Shown here: positions 8,970 to 20,170 of the stretch, piece by piece
How the letters are laid out: every line of letters starts with the position of its first letter
Position numbering within the stretch: position 1 is the stretch's first letter
Source: Guyanagaster necrorhizus
Lineage: Eukaryota > Basidiomycota > Agaricomycetes > Agaricales > Physalacriaceae
DNA: 64,000 bases
NCBI RefSeq assembly: GCF_019112545.1
Contig: NW_025064883.1
Location: 1 to 64,000, forward strand
Reading direction: 5' to 3'
Position numbers and translations under genes: made by a program
The notes under the pieces: generated by a model
What the model was told of the DNA's origin: nothing
The model's input: the letters and a program-made list of their open reading frames with translations, nothing else
The model's database searches: none

Positions 8970-10918
8970 GAATCCAAGTATCCAAATCTCTCATGGCCTT
9001 GCTCTTCTTCTTTGTCAAAAGAAAGAATGAGAAAATAAGACCCATACAGGATTATCAGAAGTTGAATGACCTTATAATCAAGAATTAATATCTGCTTCCA
9101 CTCATTTCAGAACTCATTGATAAACTGTCAGATGTCTGGTATTTCATTAAGCTAAATGTATGATGAAGGTATAATAATATCTGAATCAAGGAAGAAGATG
9201 AGTGGAAGACAGCATTTCAAACTAATCAAGAGTTGTTCAGGCTACAGTTGATTATCTCACAATGCATGATATCAAAATACATAAATCTGACTTTGCATAC
9301 AGATTAGGCTGAAACACAGTTGGAGAGCAGAAAAATGAGCTAGAAATGCATATAGTTCTAGTTAAGAATATGCATTGTCAGATCTAAAATTGTAGTAAGC
9401 TGATATGACATTGTGCATGTATTAGAATAATGAAGAATATAATTTGTTTGTATAGACTATAACAAACACAAAAAAAATTATTGTAAAGTGGTGCAGCCTA
9501 TATCTCTATAAACATGTCTTCTGAACCAACATAAAAACTATGTGCTAAATCTGGAAATTTATATGAGCACACAAAACAGAAGAAGAAAGTCCTAATGTAC
9601 ATATTATCAACTCAGCCTCCAAAGCAGACCTTCTACTCACATCTCACAATAAGAGATTGGCTTGTAATATTCAAACATGTTGATAACTATTCTTCTTATT
9701 AACATGCTAACATTATAGCACATTTCACAAACTGAAAGGAAGGTGCACTGCTCTTTATACAATCAACTCTTTCACAGAAACTGGCATCTCATACAAAAAT
9801 TGAACAGCATGCAAACAAGAATCTTAATGTGCTGTCATCTAAAAAGTCTCATATTATCACTTAATCTGATGTGGAGCATGCTGTTGCATTCTGGTATCAG
9901 AATATGCAGCTCTAAGATGAGACTGATGCAATGTGATGATGTTGTCATATATATCACATATATGCTATTTTGATTCTATATAAATCTATAAATGTATATA
10001 GTTTTGGTGTCTTCTGACTATATGCATTACAAGATAGTCAACTATACTAGTAATATTTTTTGGGCTCACAAATTCATCTGTCACTTTTTAGACAATGATA
10101 AATGATATATTCTGAGATTTAATCACTCAAAGGTCACTATCTATCTAGATGATATAATAAGCTTTTCAAAAATGCCTCAGGAACACTGAAAAATTGTATG
10201 ACAAGTACTACAGATACTGCAAGAAAACAAGCTGTATCTCAAACTAGAATAATGCAAATTTAAAACCCTCAAAACAGAGTACTTTGGCCTCATCTTAGAA
10301 GGAAGACTATGAATGGACTCAGTGAAAACAATGAGAGTATGAAAATAGCTGACATCCACTAAAAAACAAGAGTTACAATCCTGTTTAGGATTTGCAAACT
10401 TTTATTGATGCTTTATTGAAGGCTACAGCAAGATAGTCTTACCACTGACCAAACTCACTGGAAAAGCCAAGTGGAAGTGAGAAGATATGCAGAAACAGTT
10501 ATTTCAAGAGATCAAACATCAGATCTGCTCAGACCCAATTCTTGCTATGAAAAATTCAAGATAAAAGCTAATGCATCAAAAGAGGCTCTTGAAGCCATTC
10601 TCAGTCAGGAGCAGAGTGAACAATAGAAACCTATAGCTTATTTATCCAAGATGCTGTCTATAACAGAATGCAACTACAAAAACTATGATAAAGAGTTATT
10701 AGCTATCATAACTCTTCAGATGAATAGTGCTATTATCTCATAGATGCTAAGTATGATTTTAAAATCTGAACAGACTATCAGAACCTCCAATATTCCAAAA
10801 AACCACAGAAGCTGAACTGCAGACAAGGATGCTGAGTAGCAGAGCTAGCTGAATATCATTTCATACTCCACCACAAATCTAGTACTGCTAATACGAAGAA
10901 TAATCTACTCAGTCAGAT
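8970..10918 (+). pseudogene. P1: RT-RNase H fragment of another gypsy lineage
   Basis: Plus-strand relic. RT start resembles SLMALLFFFVKRKNEKIRPIQDYQKLN near 8990-9090. The pogo derivative 9245-10044 interrupts it, and the frame resumes at VMFFGLTNSSVTF. YLDD is intact at 10142-10153 (YLDDIISFSK). Then come CKFKTLKTEYFGLI, a GFANFY block near 10390 and an RNase H-like domain to about 10915 (KQLFQEIKHQICSDP near 10500). Wording after YLDD differs clearly from the E/P2/P4 family (IISFSKMPQEH versus ILIMSK), so this is a separate lineage. Many TAG/TGA stops. The 5' part is off-window beyond E0, and the 3' end is joined to P2 Gag. Confidence 0.75.
9245..10044 (+). mobile_element. Internally deleted pogo-like element (800 bp, MITE-like)
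   Basis: Terminal inverted repeats: cagttgattatctcacaatg at the left, and at the right the complement of a cagttgactatcttg-like sequence, with the first base decayed. Flanked by TA on both sides (9243-9244, 10045-10046). The left ~700 bp match the reverse complement of 13350-14051 of the full copy, the right ~120 bp match 11655-11780. The ~1.6 kb between, with the DDE core, is missing. The remaining coding bits (HCSLYNQLFHRN near 9745) are N-terminal transposase scraps. Confidence 0.88.
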
Positions 10919-11654
10919 GCTCACCAACAAGTTTATTGATTCTGCAGTACAAGAAGTACACAAATCCAAGATCAAGAAATACAAGATGGGTGACAAGTCA
11001 GCTATGAAGTAGAATGACTTGCCAAGCTCATCAGGATATAGAAGAATATTATAGATAATAGATGCATAGTAGAAGCACTCAAGCAGGATGTCCTGCCATC
11101 TTATATCAAGATAATATCAATATTGAGATAAACATCCTGAAGGAGTACAACACCTGGAAGGAACAAGTGGTCAAGATGTATAAAGAGAGACAATAGCAGA
11201 AAGTGGAACAGACTAATCTGCAGGAGTACCAGAAGCCAAACCAAACCAGTACTACTAAGGCAGAAACAATGATGAATGCCACTCTCTCTTACAGGATGCA
11301 AAAGACAGAGACAGAAACAACTTACACTGAGAGCAGCAAGCTGATGGATATTGATCAGCTAAAGAAAAAAGAGAAGTGCTTTAGCTGTGAACAGAAGAGC
11401 TATATGTTGCAGGATTGCCTGAAGAAAAAATAAATCTGTGAAGATATATAGGCACAGATCACTGAGCTGCAGAAGAAAGAAGAAGAACTCAATATAGAAA
11501 CAAAGATCAAAGAGGTAAAATATGGAGCTGACCAGTGAGCAATTCCACTGGGTTGGCCAAGAAATGGAACAGTGTGTCATCAGTAGCCATAGGATGGACT
11601 AATAGTACTTCTGTAGATACTACTATGCCTAACTTATATGTGCATTTGAATATA
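10919..11654 (+). pseudogene. P2 Gag C-terminal part with CCHC-type knuckle
   Basis: Reads KFIDSAVQEVHKSKIKKYKMGDKSA like the capsid region of P4, then LPSYIKI, and an open 76-codon stretch (11203-11433) with a zinc knuckle CFSCEQKSYMLQDC (11377-11418). The knuckle histidine has become Tyr (CAT to TAT), which should abolish zinc binding. Continues to 11545, then the pogo insertion. When intact it would bind and package RNA. Confidence 0.75.
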
Positions 11655-14051
11655 CAGTTGACTATCTCACAATGCATATGGTTGGGAGACACCAAAACTA
11701 TATGCATTTATAGATTTATGCAGAACCAAAATAGCATGTGATGTGACATGTGACTTTATGTGACAATATCATCATTGCCCCAAAATACTGTCAGTGGCTT
11801 TTGGGTCAGTTTTTCATGTATTTCCTTGAATAATGCCCCTCTCAACTTCCTCAGCTGTGGTACTAATCCACTCTGGTCATCTTGTGAAACACAAAATGCC
11901 TCCAGCTTTTGAATAAGCTTAAATCCTTCTCTTGTAGTTATCAAGGTCTGTTCTTCCTCACTCTCCTCTTCCTCTTCTTCCTCCTCATCATCATCAATGA
12001 CAGTTATTTCTCTATTTTCTACTGCAATATCATACTTGACAGCAGCAACAATCTCCTTATCTGTTAGCATCACCTCAAGATCTTCAGTATACTCTTCTGC
12101 AATAGAGTTAACCATCTCTTCAATGGTTGGAATGGGATCAAACATGCAATTTCATTGTTTCAATTCAACAAGATGGTCTTTCAATATTATCTCTGCTGTC
12201 TAGAGCTGTTGAATGGAGGCAATTTGAGTGGGAGATGTGTTCATTTTTAACTGTGACAAAGAAGCCAACTGATTGACTGCCTTCAGTGCTTTACCAACAT
12301 TGTTCTCTGCATTTATAACAGCTATAAGAGCAGGATGCCAGTCAGCATTAGCATATTGGTTTCCAAGCAGATTCTGCAATGCCTGTTTAATCTCTGGAAG
12401 CATGTATTTGTCAGTTGAGGCAAAGTCACGAACAAGGTTCCATGCAGACTTGAAGAGTGAGGCATCTTGAAAATCATTGGATGGTGTGGTAGACTGTGAC
12501 TTGGGTGCATTGTCAGACATTATATCAGTGTGTTTTCAGCAGTTTGCTATTGTTTCACTGCTGACATTTGCCCAAGCATCACAAGCAATAGTCATAGCTT
12601 CAAGAAGATCAAGCTTGAAGATCTCAGACTCTCTAAGATCATTGAGATCAAGTGCACAGATACACATGGCATTCTAATAATGTGCCTTGAAGCAGTGGAT
12701 AATACCAGCATCTAGTGGCTGAACATATAAAGTCATATTGGGCTCAAAGAACTTCAGCTTTGTGTTATGGAGTGTATAAGTGATGGAATGCCCTCGAAAG
12801 TTGTCTAAGGTCAGCAGAACCTGCTGCATCTCCCTCTTTATCTTTAAATCAAACATCTTCATTCACTCCATAAATATTTTGCTCATCATCCAGGCCTTCT
12901 TGTTATTCCAATAATAGAATCCCATTGCTATTGGACTCTTTTTCTTGAAACACTATGGTTGCTTTGACTTGCCAATAAAAACAACTGGCATTCACTCACT
13001 CTCATCTGCATTCACAGCAAAACACATGGTGATATAGAACTTGTCCTGTTTTCATCCACTCATAAGACCAGATGCCAAGGTATGATCTGAGATGGCAAAG
13101 ATGACAAGATCAGATTCATCAATATTCCATCTGTTCTGCATCACATATTTCACCATAATGCTGTGAAGATGCATATGTTCTTTTTTCACTGTCATCATAT
13201 CCACTGAGCCTGCTTCTCTATGCCACCAAACCTCCTGAATCCTCTATGCCTTACAGAATGACTTTAACTATCTCTCTCCTTTCAAACACTGATCCTCTAG
13301 AATATTCATCAGATTTTCAATTCAATTTCACTTCTCTATCAGCATTGCACTAGTCACAGTCTCATTTCAGAGCTGCATGTTCTGATACCAGGATGCAACA
13401 GCACACTCCACATCAGATTGGATGACAATACAAGACTTTTTGGATAATAGTGCATTAGGGTTCTCATTTGCACACTGTTTGATTTTTGTATGAGATATCA
13501 GTTTCCATGAAAGAGTTGATTGGGTAAAGAGCAGTGCACCTTCCTTTCAGTTTGCAAAATGTGTCATAATATCAGCATGTTGATGAGAAGGATGGTTATC
13601 AACATGTTTGAATACTATGAGCCAGTCTCTTGTTGTGAGATGTGGGCAGAAGATCTGCTTTGGAGGCTGAGCTGATGATGTGTACATTGGGACTTTCTCC
13701 TTCTGTTTTGTATGCTCATATGGATTTCCAGGTTTAGCATGCAGTTTTTGTGTTAGTTCAGGAGGCATGTTTATAGAGATATAGGCTGTGTTGCTTTACA
13801 ATAATTTTTTTTATGTTTGTTATAGTCTATACAAATAAATTATGTTCTTTATTATTCTAATATATGCATAATGTCATATCAGCTTACTATAATTTTCGAT
13901 CTGACAATGCATATTTCTAACTAGAACCATATGCATTATGTGATATGCATTTCTAGCCCATTTCCCTGCTCCCTGACTGCATTCCAGCCCAATCCATATG
14001 CAAAGTCAGAATTATGCATTTCAACATCATGCATTGTGAGATAGTCAACTG
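11655..14051 (-). mobile_element. Full-length pogo/Tigger-like DNA transposon (2397 bp)
   Basis: Perfect 23-bp terminal inverted repeats beginning CAGTTGACTATCTCACAATG, flanked by TA on both sides (11653-11654, 14052-14053). This CAGT start with TA duplication is typical of pogo-group Tc1/mariner elements. Encodes one decayed DDD transposase on the minus strand. Subterminal regions carry several ATGCAT/ATATGCAT words (for example 11670-11710 and 13910-14010) that may be transposase sites. Related copies lie at 9245-10044 and about 63541-63744. Confidence 0.9.
11756..13768 (-). pseudogene. Pogo-like transposase (CENP-B-type HTH plus DDD catalytic domain)
   Basis: Starts MPPELTQKLHAKPGNPYEH at 13768. 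LTTRDWLIVFKHVDNHPSHQHADIMTHFA is the N-terminal helix-turn-helix, followed by a CENP-B-like DNA-binding stretch to about 13250. Catalytic residues: D in NIDES (13118-13120), D in LDNFRGH (12803-12805) and D in QPLDAGII (12710-12712). Thirty residues separate the last two, within the usual pogo-group range. FFEPNMT-YVQPLDAGII-CFKAHY is the family signature. The C-terminal third is a mostly open extension with an acidic run (EEEEEEEESEEE near 11960). Stops and frameshifts interrupt the N-terminal half, so it is inactive. Acts in the nucleus to cut and paste the element. Confidence 0.85.
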
Positions 14052-14053
14052 TA

Positions 14054-14960
14054 CTTAAGTTCTTTACTATCACACACACTCTATATGAATCACCAAAAGT
14101 AAAAACTCAACCACCTAAGGGCCAAACAAGGGGAGAGACTCCCACTAGATGGCTCAAACCATTTGACACTGAATAGATCTGGAGAGCCATCAAAGATGCT
14201 AGAATGGAGAAGGAAGCCAAAGCTGTACTCAAGAACTAGATACATAAGATCCAGGCCAAAGAAGTAATAGATGAAATAGTGGAAGGAATGTGATGAGCTG
14301 AGCAATGCCAGGCTCTAAAATAGCTTGATGAACTCCATGACCCTAGGAGATATGTTCAGTGAGCTAAGACTCTAAGATGGGACTTGACTACTAAAGCCCA
14401 AATTAAAACACTCATAAACCACTCTGTGTATGCAGTAACTGCTCTGATTGACAGTGGCTATACCAGCAGCTCTATCAACTATGCTTTCATTAAAAAGCAT
14501 GATTTACCAACCTGAGCAATGGCAGCTCCAATTCCAGTATACAATGCTGACAGCACCAAAAACTAAGCCAGCTCAATTACTGAATTTGTTGAGCTCTGAC
14601 TCACCATCAGAGACCACTCTGAATGAATTGACTTGGCTGTGACTGACCTAGAAATAAAAGAAGTATTCCTAGGCCACAACTAGCTGATCTAACACAACCT
14701 CCTTGTCAACTGGAAGATTAGACAAATTACCTTTGTATGGTGTAAATGCTGGAAAATCCCCTTCAAGCTATCTGATAAAGATTCTGAGGACTAATAGAAT
14801 GAGGAGATAGAGAATGGCAAAATGATACTCACTGTTGATATGTGACAGGCACTACATGTTTGGGTGGTACACTATGCTAATGACTTAGCAGCCAATGCCA
14901 ACCTCAACTGCAAAACCTACTCTCTTGGCAATCATGAGCAACAAGAACTTGATAAGTTCT
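14054..14960 (+). pseudogene. P2 Gag-Pol linker and aspartic protease
   Basis: The protease hallmark IDSGYTSSSIN has its DSG at 14450-14458, followed by LAVTDLEIKEVFLGHN and LLVNWKI. The catalytic DSG triad is intact, but the domain contains stops. The segment before it (14090-14390) is the acidic/basic linker shared with P4 (58484-58690). The stretch after it (14780-14930) is the DEEIEN-DGKMI linker leading to RT. When intact it processes the Gag-Pol polyprotein. Confidence 0.75.
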
Positions 14961-16140
14961 TGAAAGAGAACCTCTCTAGCAGATGGATCTGACCATCAAA
15001 GTTTCTAATGGCTTCACCATTTTTCTTCATCAAGAAGAAGGATGGCAAGCTCCAACCAGTACAGAACTACTAGAAGCTAAATAAAATGATGATCAAGAAT
15101 TGTTACCCACTTTCATTGATCTCAGAACTAATGGACAAGCTAAGAGAGGTGAAATACTATACTAAACTTAACATCTGGTGGGAATACAATAATGTATAGA
15201 TCAAAGAGAGTGATGAGTGGAAGGTGGCCTTCTAAACCAACTAAAGGCTATTTGAGCCTACAGTAATGTTCTTTGAACTAACAAACTCATTGATCATCTT
15301 CTAGTGGATGATGAACAATATCTTTAAAGATCTCATCATTACAGAGAAGATGACAATATACCTAGATGACATCCTGATCATGTCCAAGGATTAGATAGAA
15401 CATTGGTGATTAGTTTGACAAGTTCTCAAATTAATGAAGAAGCACAAACTATTCCTCAAAGCTGAAAAATGCAAGTTTGAGATCTTAGAGATGGAATACC
15501 TCAGAGTCATTATCAGTGAAGAAAGTATCTGAATAGACTCTGTCAAGGTAGCTGGAGTAACTGAATGGCTGATACTAATAAAGAAGAAGAAACTTCAATC
15601 TTTCCTCAGGTTTATCAACTTTTACTGCTGATTCATTCAAGACTACAGCAAAATCATTAGGCTAATGATACAATTAATGGAGAATGCCCTATAGGGTTGA
15701 AAACATTCTCAATAATAAGCATTCAATAACCTGAAGCAATGACTCACAGAGGACATTGTCCTTATAATTCCAACTCAGGAAGGAAGATTCAGAGTTGAGG
15801 CCAACTCTAATAAAGGAATAATTGGAGCAGTACTGCCTCAGAAATAAGATAGAAGATGGCAGCTAGTGGCTTTCCTTTTAAAAGCCTTAATAGTGACTGA
15901 ACATAACTATAAAATATATAACAAGAAGCTACTAGCAATAATGCTCACCCTGAAGGAGTGGTGTCATTATCTGATTAGTGCAGCCCAGACCTTTGAAATT
16001 TAGACTGACTATCAGAATCTCTAATACTTCTGATCACCTCAGAAGCTCAATTGCTGATAAGCTTGTTGGGTTACTAAACTATCTCAATATGAGTATATAT
16101 TACATCATAAAGCTAAGATGGCTAATAAGAAGGCCAATCT
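14960..16140 (+). pseudogene. P2 reverse transcriptase and RNase H
   Basis: RT begins near 14970 with the block LMASPFFFIKKKDGKLQPVQNY (15005-15070) and continues with KLNKMMIKN. TIYLDDILIMSK has an intact YLDD box at 15359-15370. KAEKCKFEILEMEY follows, then FLRFINFYC and the RNase H region: VEANSNKGIIGAVLPQK-like near 15800, YNKKLLAIMLTLKEW near 15920 and the tail NKKANLLSQ near 16130. About a dozen stops (TGG to TAG/TGA, CAA to TAA). Copies the element RNA into DNA when functional. Confidence 0.8.
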
Positions 16141-17708
16141 TCTCAGCCAATGAGTAGACTATAATTAAGGAGGCAGTGACAATAAGAGTGTAGTGTTACT
16201 AAAGCTCAAACATTTCTGAGCAATGATAATGCCAATAGAGGAGAAGATCCACAAAAGAATCAAGAGTGCAATGCAAAGTAGTAGCAAATGAGACCAGTGC
16301 ATAGCCCTATTACTGAATCACAAGCAGGGAATGATTAAAGAAGGGGGACTGATCTGCTATAATAGGCAGATCTATATCCTATAAGATCAAGAACTCTATA
16401 GTGAGATCATTGCCACATGCTATGACTATGCAACCATGGGACATCCAGAAATTGCCAAGACCAAAGAGCTGATCTTGTGAGAATATTGGTGGCTGAAGAT
16501 AGATCAAGATATCAAATGTTATATCAAAGAATGCAAAATCTGCCAGTGGGAAAAGTCATTAATATAACCACAGGCTGCATCACTTCATCTGAACAAGGTC
16601 CCTCAATCACTATAGATCCATATTTTGATAGATATAATCATAGGATTATCTGATTGCAATAGCTATGATGCAATCCTTATCATCATTGATTGGTTCTTGA
16701 AAGCAATCATCCTGATTATGTGTTCAACCAAATTGACCTCAGAAAGATAGACAAAAATCTTACATGACAAAGTATATATTAAGTATGGGATACTCTAAAT
16801 AGTTATTTCAGACCAAGACCTGCAATTTGTCTTGAAGTTTCTTGATGACCTATACTATCTCCTGAATATCCAACATAATGCTTCAACTGCATATCATTCA
16901 CAAACTGATGGCCAAATAAAGTGAGTTAATCAAGAGATTGAGAAATATCTATATCTCTTTATTAACTACTGATAGAATGACTGGGTGGAATGGCTTGCCC
17001 TTGCAGCATTCTAACATAACAACTAGATGCACTCTGCCATGGATAAGACCCCCTTTTTCATTAACCATAGTCAACACCTAAAAGTCTCACACACTGGATG
17101 TACTCATACAATTATATCTGCATCCTCTGATTTCACTCAAACAATAATATAAATCCACAATGAAATACATGCCACTCTTGAAAAAGCAGCCATCACCATG
17201 AAGCACTAATATGACAAGCACTATCACCTTAAACATTTCTATAATATTAATGACAAAGTTTGGTTGGACACATCCAATCTTCATCTCCTGAGGCTGAAAT
17301 GGAAGTTTGCAGATAAATAGACAGAGCCTTTCCCAATCTTAGCTAAGATCAGTGCTTCCACCTACAGATTCTATTTCCCTTCAAATTAGAAGGTCCATAA
17401 TATATTCAACAAATCACTCCTAATATTATACATTGCATCTGCTTTTCTCAATTAAGAGCAACCACTATCTCTGCCTCTCAATCTAATTGATGACAAAAAA
17501 TATTATAAAGTTGACCAAATATTAAATCACAAATTATATAAGGTTAAGACAAAAGACAGTAGAATCACAACAATAGTCAATTACTTGGTTAGCTGGAAGG
17601 GTTATAGCCTTAAATCTAATCAATAGGTCAATAAGAAATATATGAATACTGACAAGGCTATATGCAATTATGAATTATCTCTAAATTAAGCCATCAGAAT
17701 GATAGTCT
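16140..17708 (+). pseudogene. P2 integrase with chromodomain
   Basis: Zinc-binding region near 16420-16560 (CYDYATMGHPEIAKTKELIL then CYIKECKICQ). Core: YDAILIIIDWFLKAI near 16665-16710, VISDQDLQF near 16805 (second Asp) and VNQEIEKYL near 16930 (Glu). Then DWVEWLALAAF near 16980, DKVWLDTSNLHL-like near 17255-17290, NIFNKSLL near 17400, and the chromodomain SWKGYSLKSNQ-VNKKYMN at about 17590-17650. Several stops. In the minus orientation nothing coding is supported. Confidence 0.8.
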
Positions 17709-17722
17709 TAAGAAGAGAGTAA

Positions 17723-18183
17723 TGTTATGATTTTTTTATTTTTATTTTCATATTAACCCCTATTTATGCTTAGTCAGAGTGCTTAAGCTAGCACTCAGAA
17801 CTGCAGGAGAAGCTTAGTCATCACAACAAGCCAATCTGTCATTGTCCTTCAATATAGCAACAAACTCTTGACAATGCACAATAGTCTTTTATAGATAGTA
17901 ATGATGCCCAAAAACAAAGAGCACAAAGACTCAGATGAGTACAATAGATAGTAATATAATTATTTCAATGGATGAACAGTATATAAGTAGAACAGCTCTT
18001 GCTGGTATAACCTCAGCTTCAAGCTAAAGTTTATTCATACTATTTCATTCTCAAGTCTCTTGTCAAATGGCTTTGAAGCACATTGGTCAATAAAGCACAA
18101 TAATAGACTCAGGCATGACTGTATGAACATGATACAGTGCCTGTTTATCACATGTTTTGATCACATGTGGCTTAGGTTTAACA
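17723..18183 (+). repeat. 3' LTR of P2 (461 bp) with PPT
   Basis: Preceded by a purine tract aagaagagagtaa (17710-17722). Begins TGTTATGATT and ends TTTAACA. Contains cagtatataagtag near 17978-17992 (TATA-like) and, about 35 nt downstream, the agcttcaagctaa self-priming partner (18016-18028). Same subfamily as the P4 LTRs (459 bp). Confidence 0.88.
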
Positions 18184-18369
18184 CTTGGCAAATGAATGCT
18201 AAGAAAAGCACAGCCACTCTGACAATTCATACCACATAAATTATATGAATTTAAAAGTTCATATATCTTATAAAGAAACTAGAATCCAAATCATGCAATA
18301 TTAAGGAAAACTCAAGTCTGTAAAGGGCTTATTATAAAAAGCTCAGAATAATACAAAAATATGTGAAAT
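18184..18369. other. Non-element flank, probable 3' region of the decayed gene
   Basis: AT-rich sequence between the P2 3' LTR and the stop codon of the minus-strand gene relic. No ORF, repeat or RNA gene is seen. Confidence 0.5.
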
Positions 18370-20170
18370 TTATTCTTTATCACTTGATTCTAACTTCTCA
18401 TCACTAGACACTTTCTTGGCTTTCAAGTCTATCAACTCTTCACCCTCAGAAACACCCTTTTCAAAAAGCTAAAAAACTAAGATAACAGTATCAAGGTGAG
18501 CAGTATGAAAAAGGTTGAAAATATGGCCTATGACATTGTTTATTTGATGGGCATTTCAGCAAAGCTTGCAAAGGAGGCTCCAGATTTTGGTGATGAAAGC
18601 TATAAAATCAGAAATAAGAAAAATTCATGAAGATAAAAGAAAGGATTTATGAAGCTCAGAAACAAAAACAGGCTTCAAAGTATTGACAAAAGGCTCATTA
18701 TAAACTATGAAGTTGTGCTTGTAAATAGTGCACTGGAAGCACTTCATTGAGCCAGAGTGAATACTCCAGCATTGCACATTGGCTCTCTTACAGGCATCAC
18801 AAGCTTTGCTTATCTAGAAAAAAAAGTTAGCAAATTTAAAAGTTTACAAAATAAAAGAATGAGAGAACTTACAAAATGGCCAATCTTGTCAGCTAATTCC
18901 CTTTTAAAATAGGCACCTTTGCACTCAACAAAAGCTCCAAAGTCTTAATCAGAGACTAGAAGGCCCATAGGCTTCAAATCCCTCAGTTGAAAGGCTCTAA
19001 GAACCTTAGATATAGGCTCTCCTAGGCCACTATGTGTGTGAACTTCTTTAGCTGTCCTTTCTGTGACTTTATGAGAGCAGCTAGTACTTTGTTTTGAAGC
19101 TAGAAGTTTAGAGTCAAAAATAGAAAATATCATGAAGAAAAGAAAAAGATATACAGCTTACACTGCTCTGATCTCCCTCAGCAATAGCAGCAGGAGAATT
19201 CTCATGAAGACATTTAGAGACAGATGTCTCAATTGCCCTTCCAGCTAGGAAGAAAAAACCAGATCAGTTGCAAAATTTAAAACTAGAAACACACTACTTT
19301 GCATATACTTATTGCTAGAATCAGCAATAGGTGGAGACATCAGCAGATGAGCCTTGATAACTGTATGACCATCACATACAGAAGATATTACTCTTATACC
19401 AAAGATGAGATTATCTATAATAGAAATTTAGAAAGAAGAACTTCATGAAATAAAAATATCACATACCATTTTCAGCCCTCACTGAAGAGAGCAGCACATC
19501 CAAACTTTCTCTAAGAATAGTAGGGAAACTCATCCTTCCAGTTGAAGGAACTAGAATTTGAAAGGCAGAAGGGTGAGTCTTAATAGATGACTGAAGCACC
19601 TATACTAGAGGCTTTGACCTAAGACCAAAACCAGGACCATCTACAAGATAGAGTTAGAAAAGAAATTTTCCAAAAATAAAAGTTTGCATACCATTAATTA
19701 TCTGTTTCAGTACTCTAGAGGTTAAAATAGAAGGAGTCCCAACTTTTGAAGAGGAAGGAGGGCCCACTAAGATAGGATCTTCAGCCTCTGAAGATGCACT
19801 CCAACCAAAGAAAATCAATAACAATACCACATTTAAACTAGAGAAAGAAAGAGTTAGCAAAATAAAAAGTTCAAGAATAAAAGAAAATATATCACTTCTG
19901 CAATAAGAAAATTGTACTCCTTGTCTGAGTGCTTCACTAATTTAGTGTTGAGAAAGGCCAACATGCACTATAACTGTTGCTTCTAACTATTCCATTCCTT
20001 GTCAGAAAGGAATCTCTCTTTATTCTTATGCCAGGCAAGATGCAGCCATTGTCAGATGATCAAGACAAAATACACTCAAGTGTCTGTGTGAGGAGCTTCC
20101 TCATAAGAATCTGACCTGTGGGTCAGACAATGACAAAAGATGAAGAGAGCATTAGTGAAAGACATAGGAG
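18370..20170 (-). pseudogene. Degenerate multi-exon host-like gene with a cysteine-rich motif
   Basis: Not recognised. Six candidate GT-AG introns lie on the minus strand: 19895-19838, 19691-19641, 19466-19415, 19308-19245, 19161 or 19163-19100, and 18872-18814 (51-64 nt). Several have CTAAC before the acceptor. Removing the last one keeps the frame: ...ADKIGHF joins ISKACDACKRANVQCW, followed by SGSMKCFQCTIYKH. That gives CX2CX6C then CX2C, resembling cysteine-rich DNA-binding motifs in fungal proteins. The first exon contains HLAWHKNKERFLSDKEW and LVKHSDKEYNFLIAE. The last exon (18468-18370) ends KVSSDEKLESSDKE-stop. Several exons carry in-frame TAG/TAA/TGA best explained as C to T or G to A. 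The frames of introns 2 and 3 are uncertain. It may be a host gene or a transposon-captured one. Confidence 0.55.

Larger units (their letters stand above)
10919..18183 (+). mobile_element. P2: near-complete gypsy chromovirus lacking its 5' end
   Basis: Coding order Gag, protease, RT, RNase H, integrase, chromodomain, PPT, 3' LTR on the plus strand. The 5' LTR and Gag start are missing; the left edge is a fusion with P1 near 10919. The full-length pogo-like element 11655-14051 is inserted just after the zinc knuckle region: gtgcatttgaatata before it and cttaag after it rejoin as in P4 at 50221. Essentially free of CpG, with numerous stops. Confidence 0.85.
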
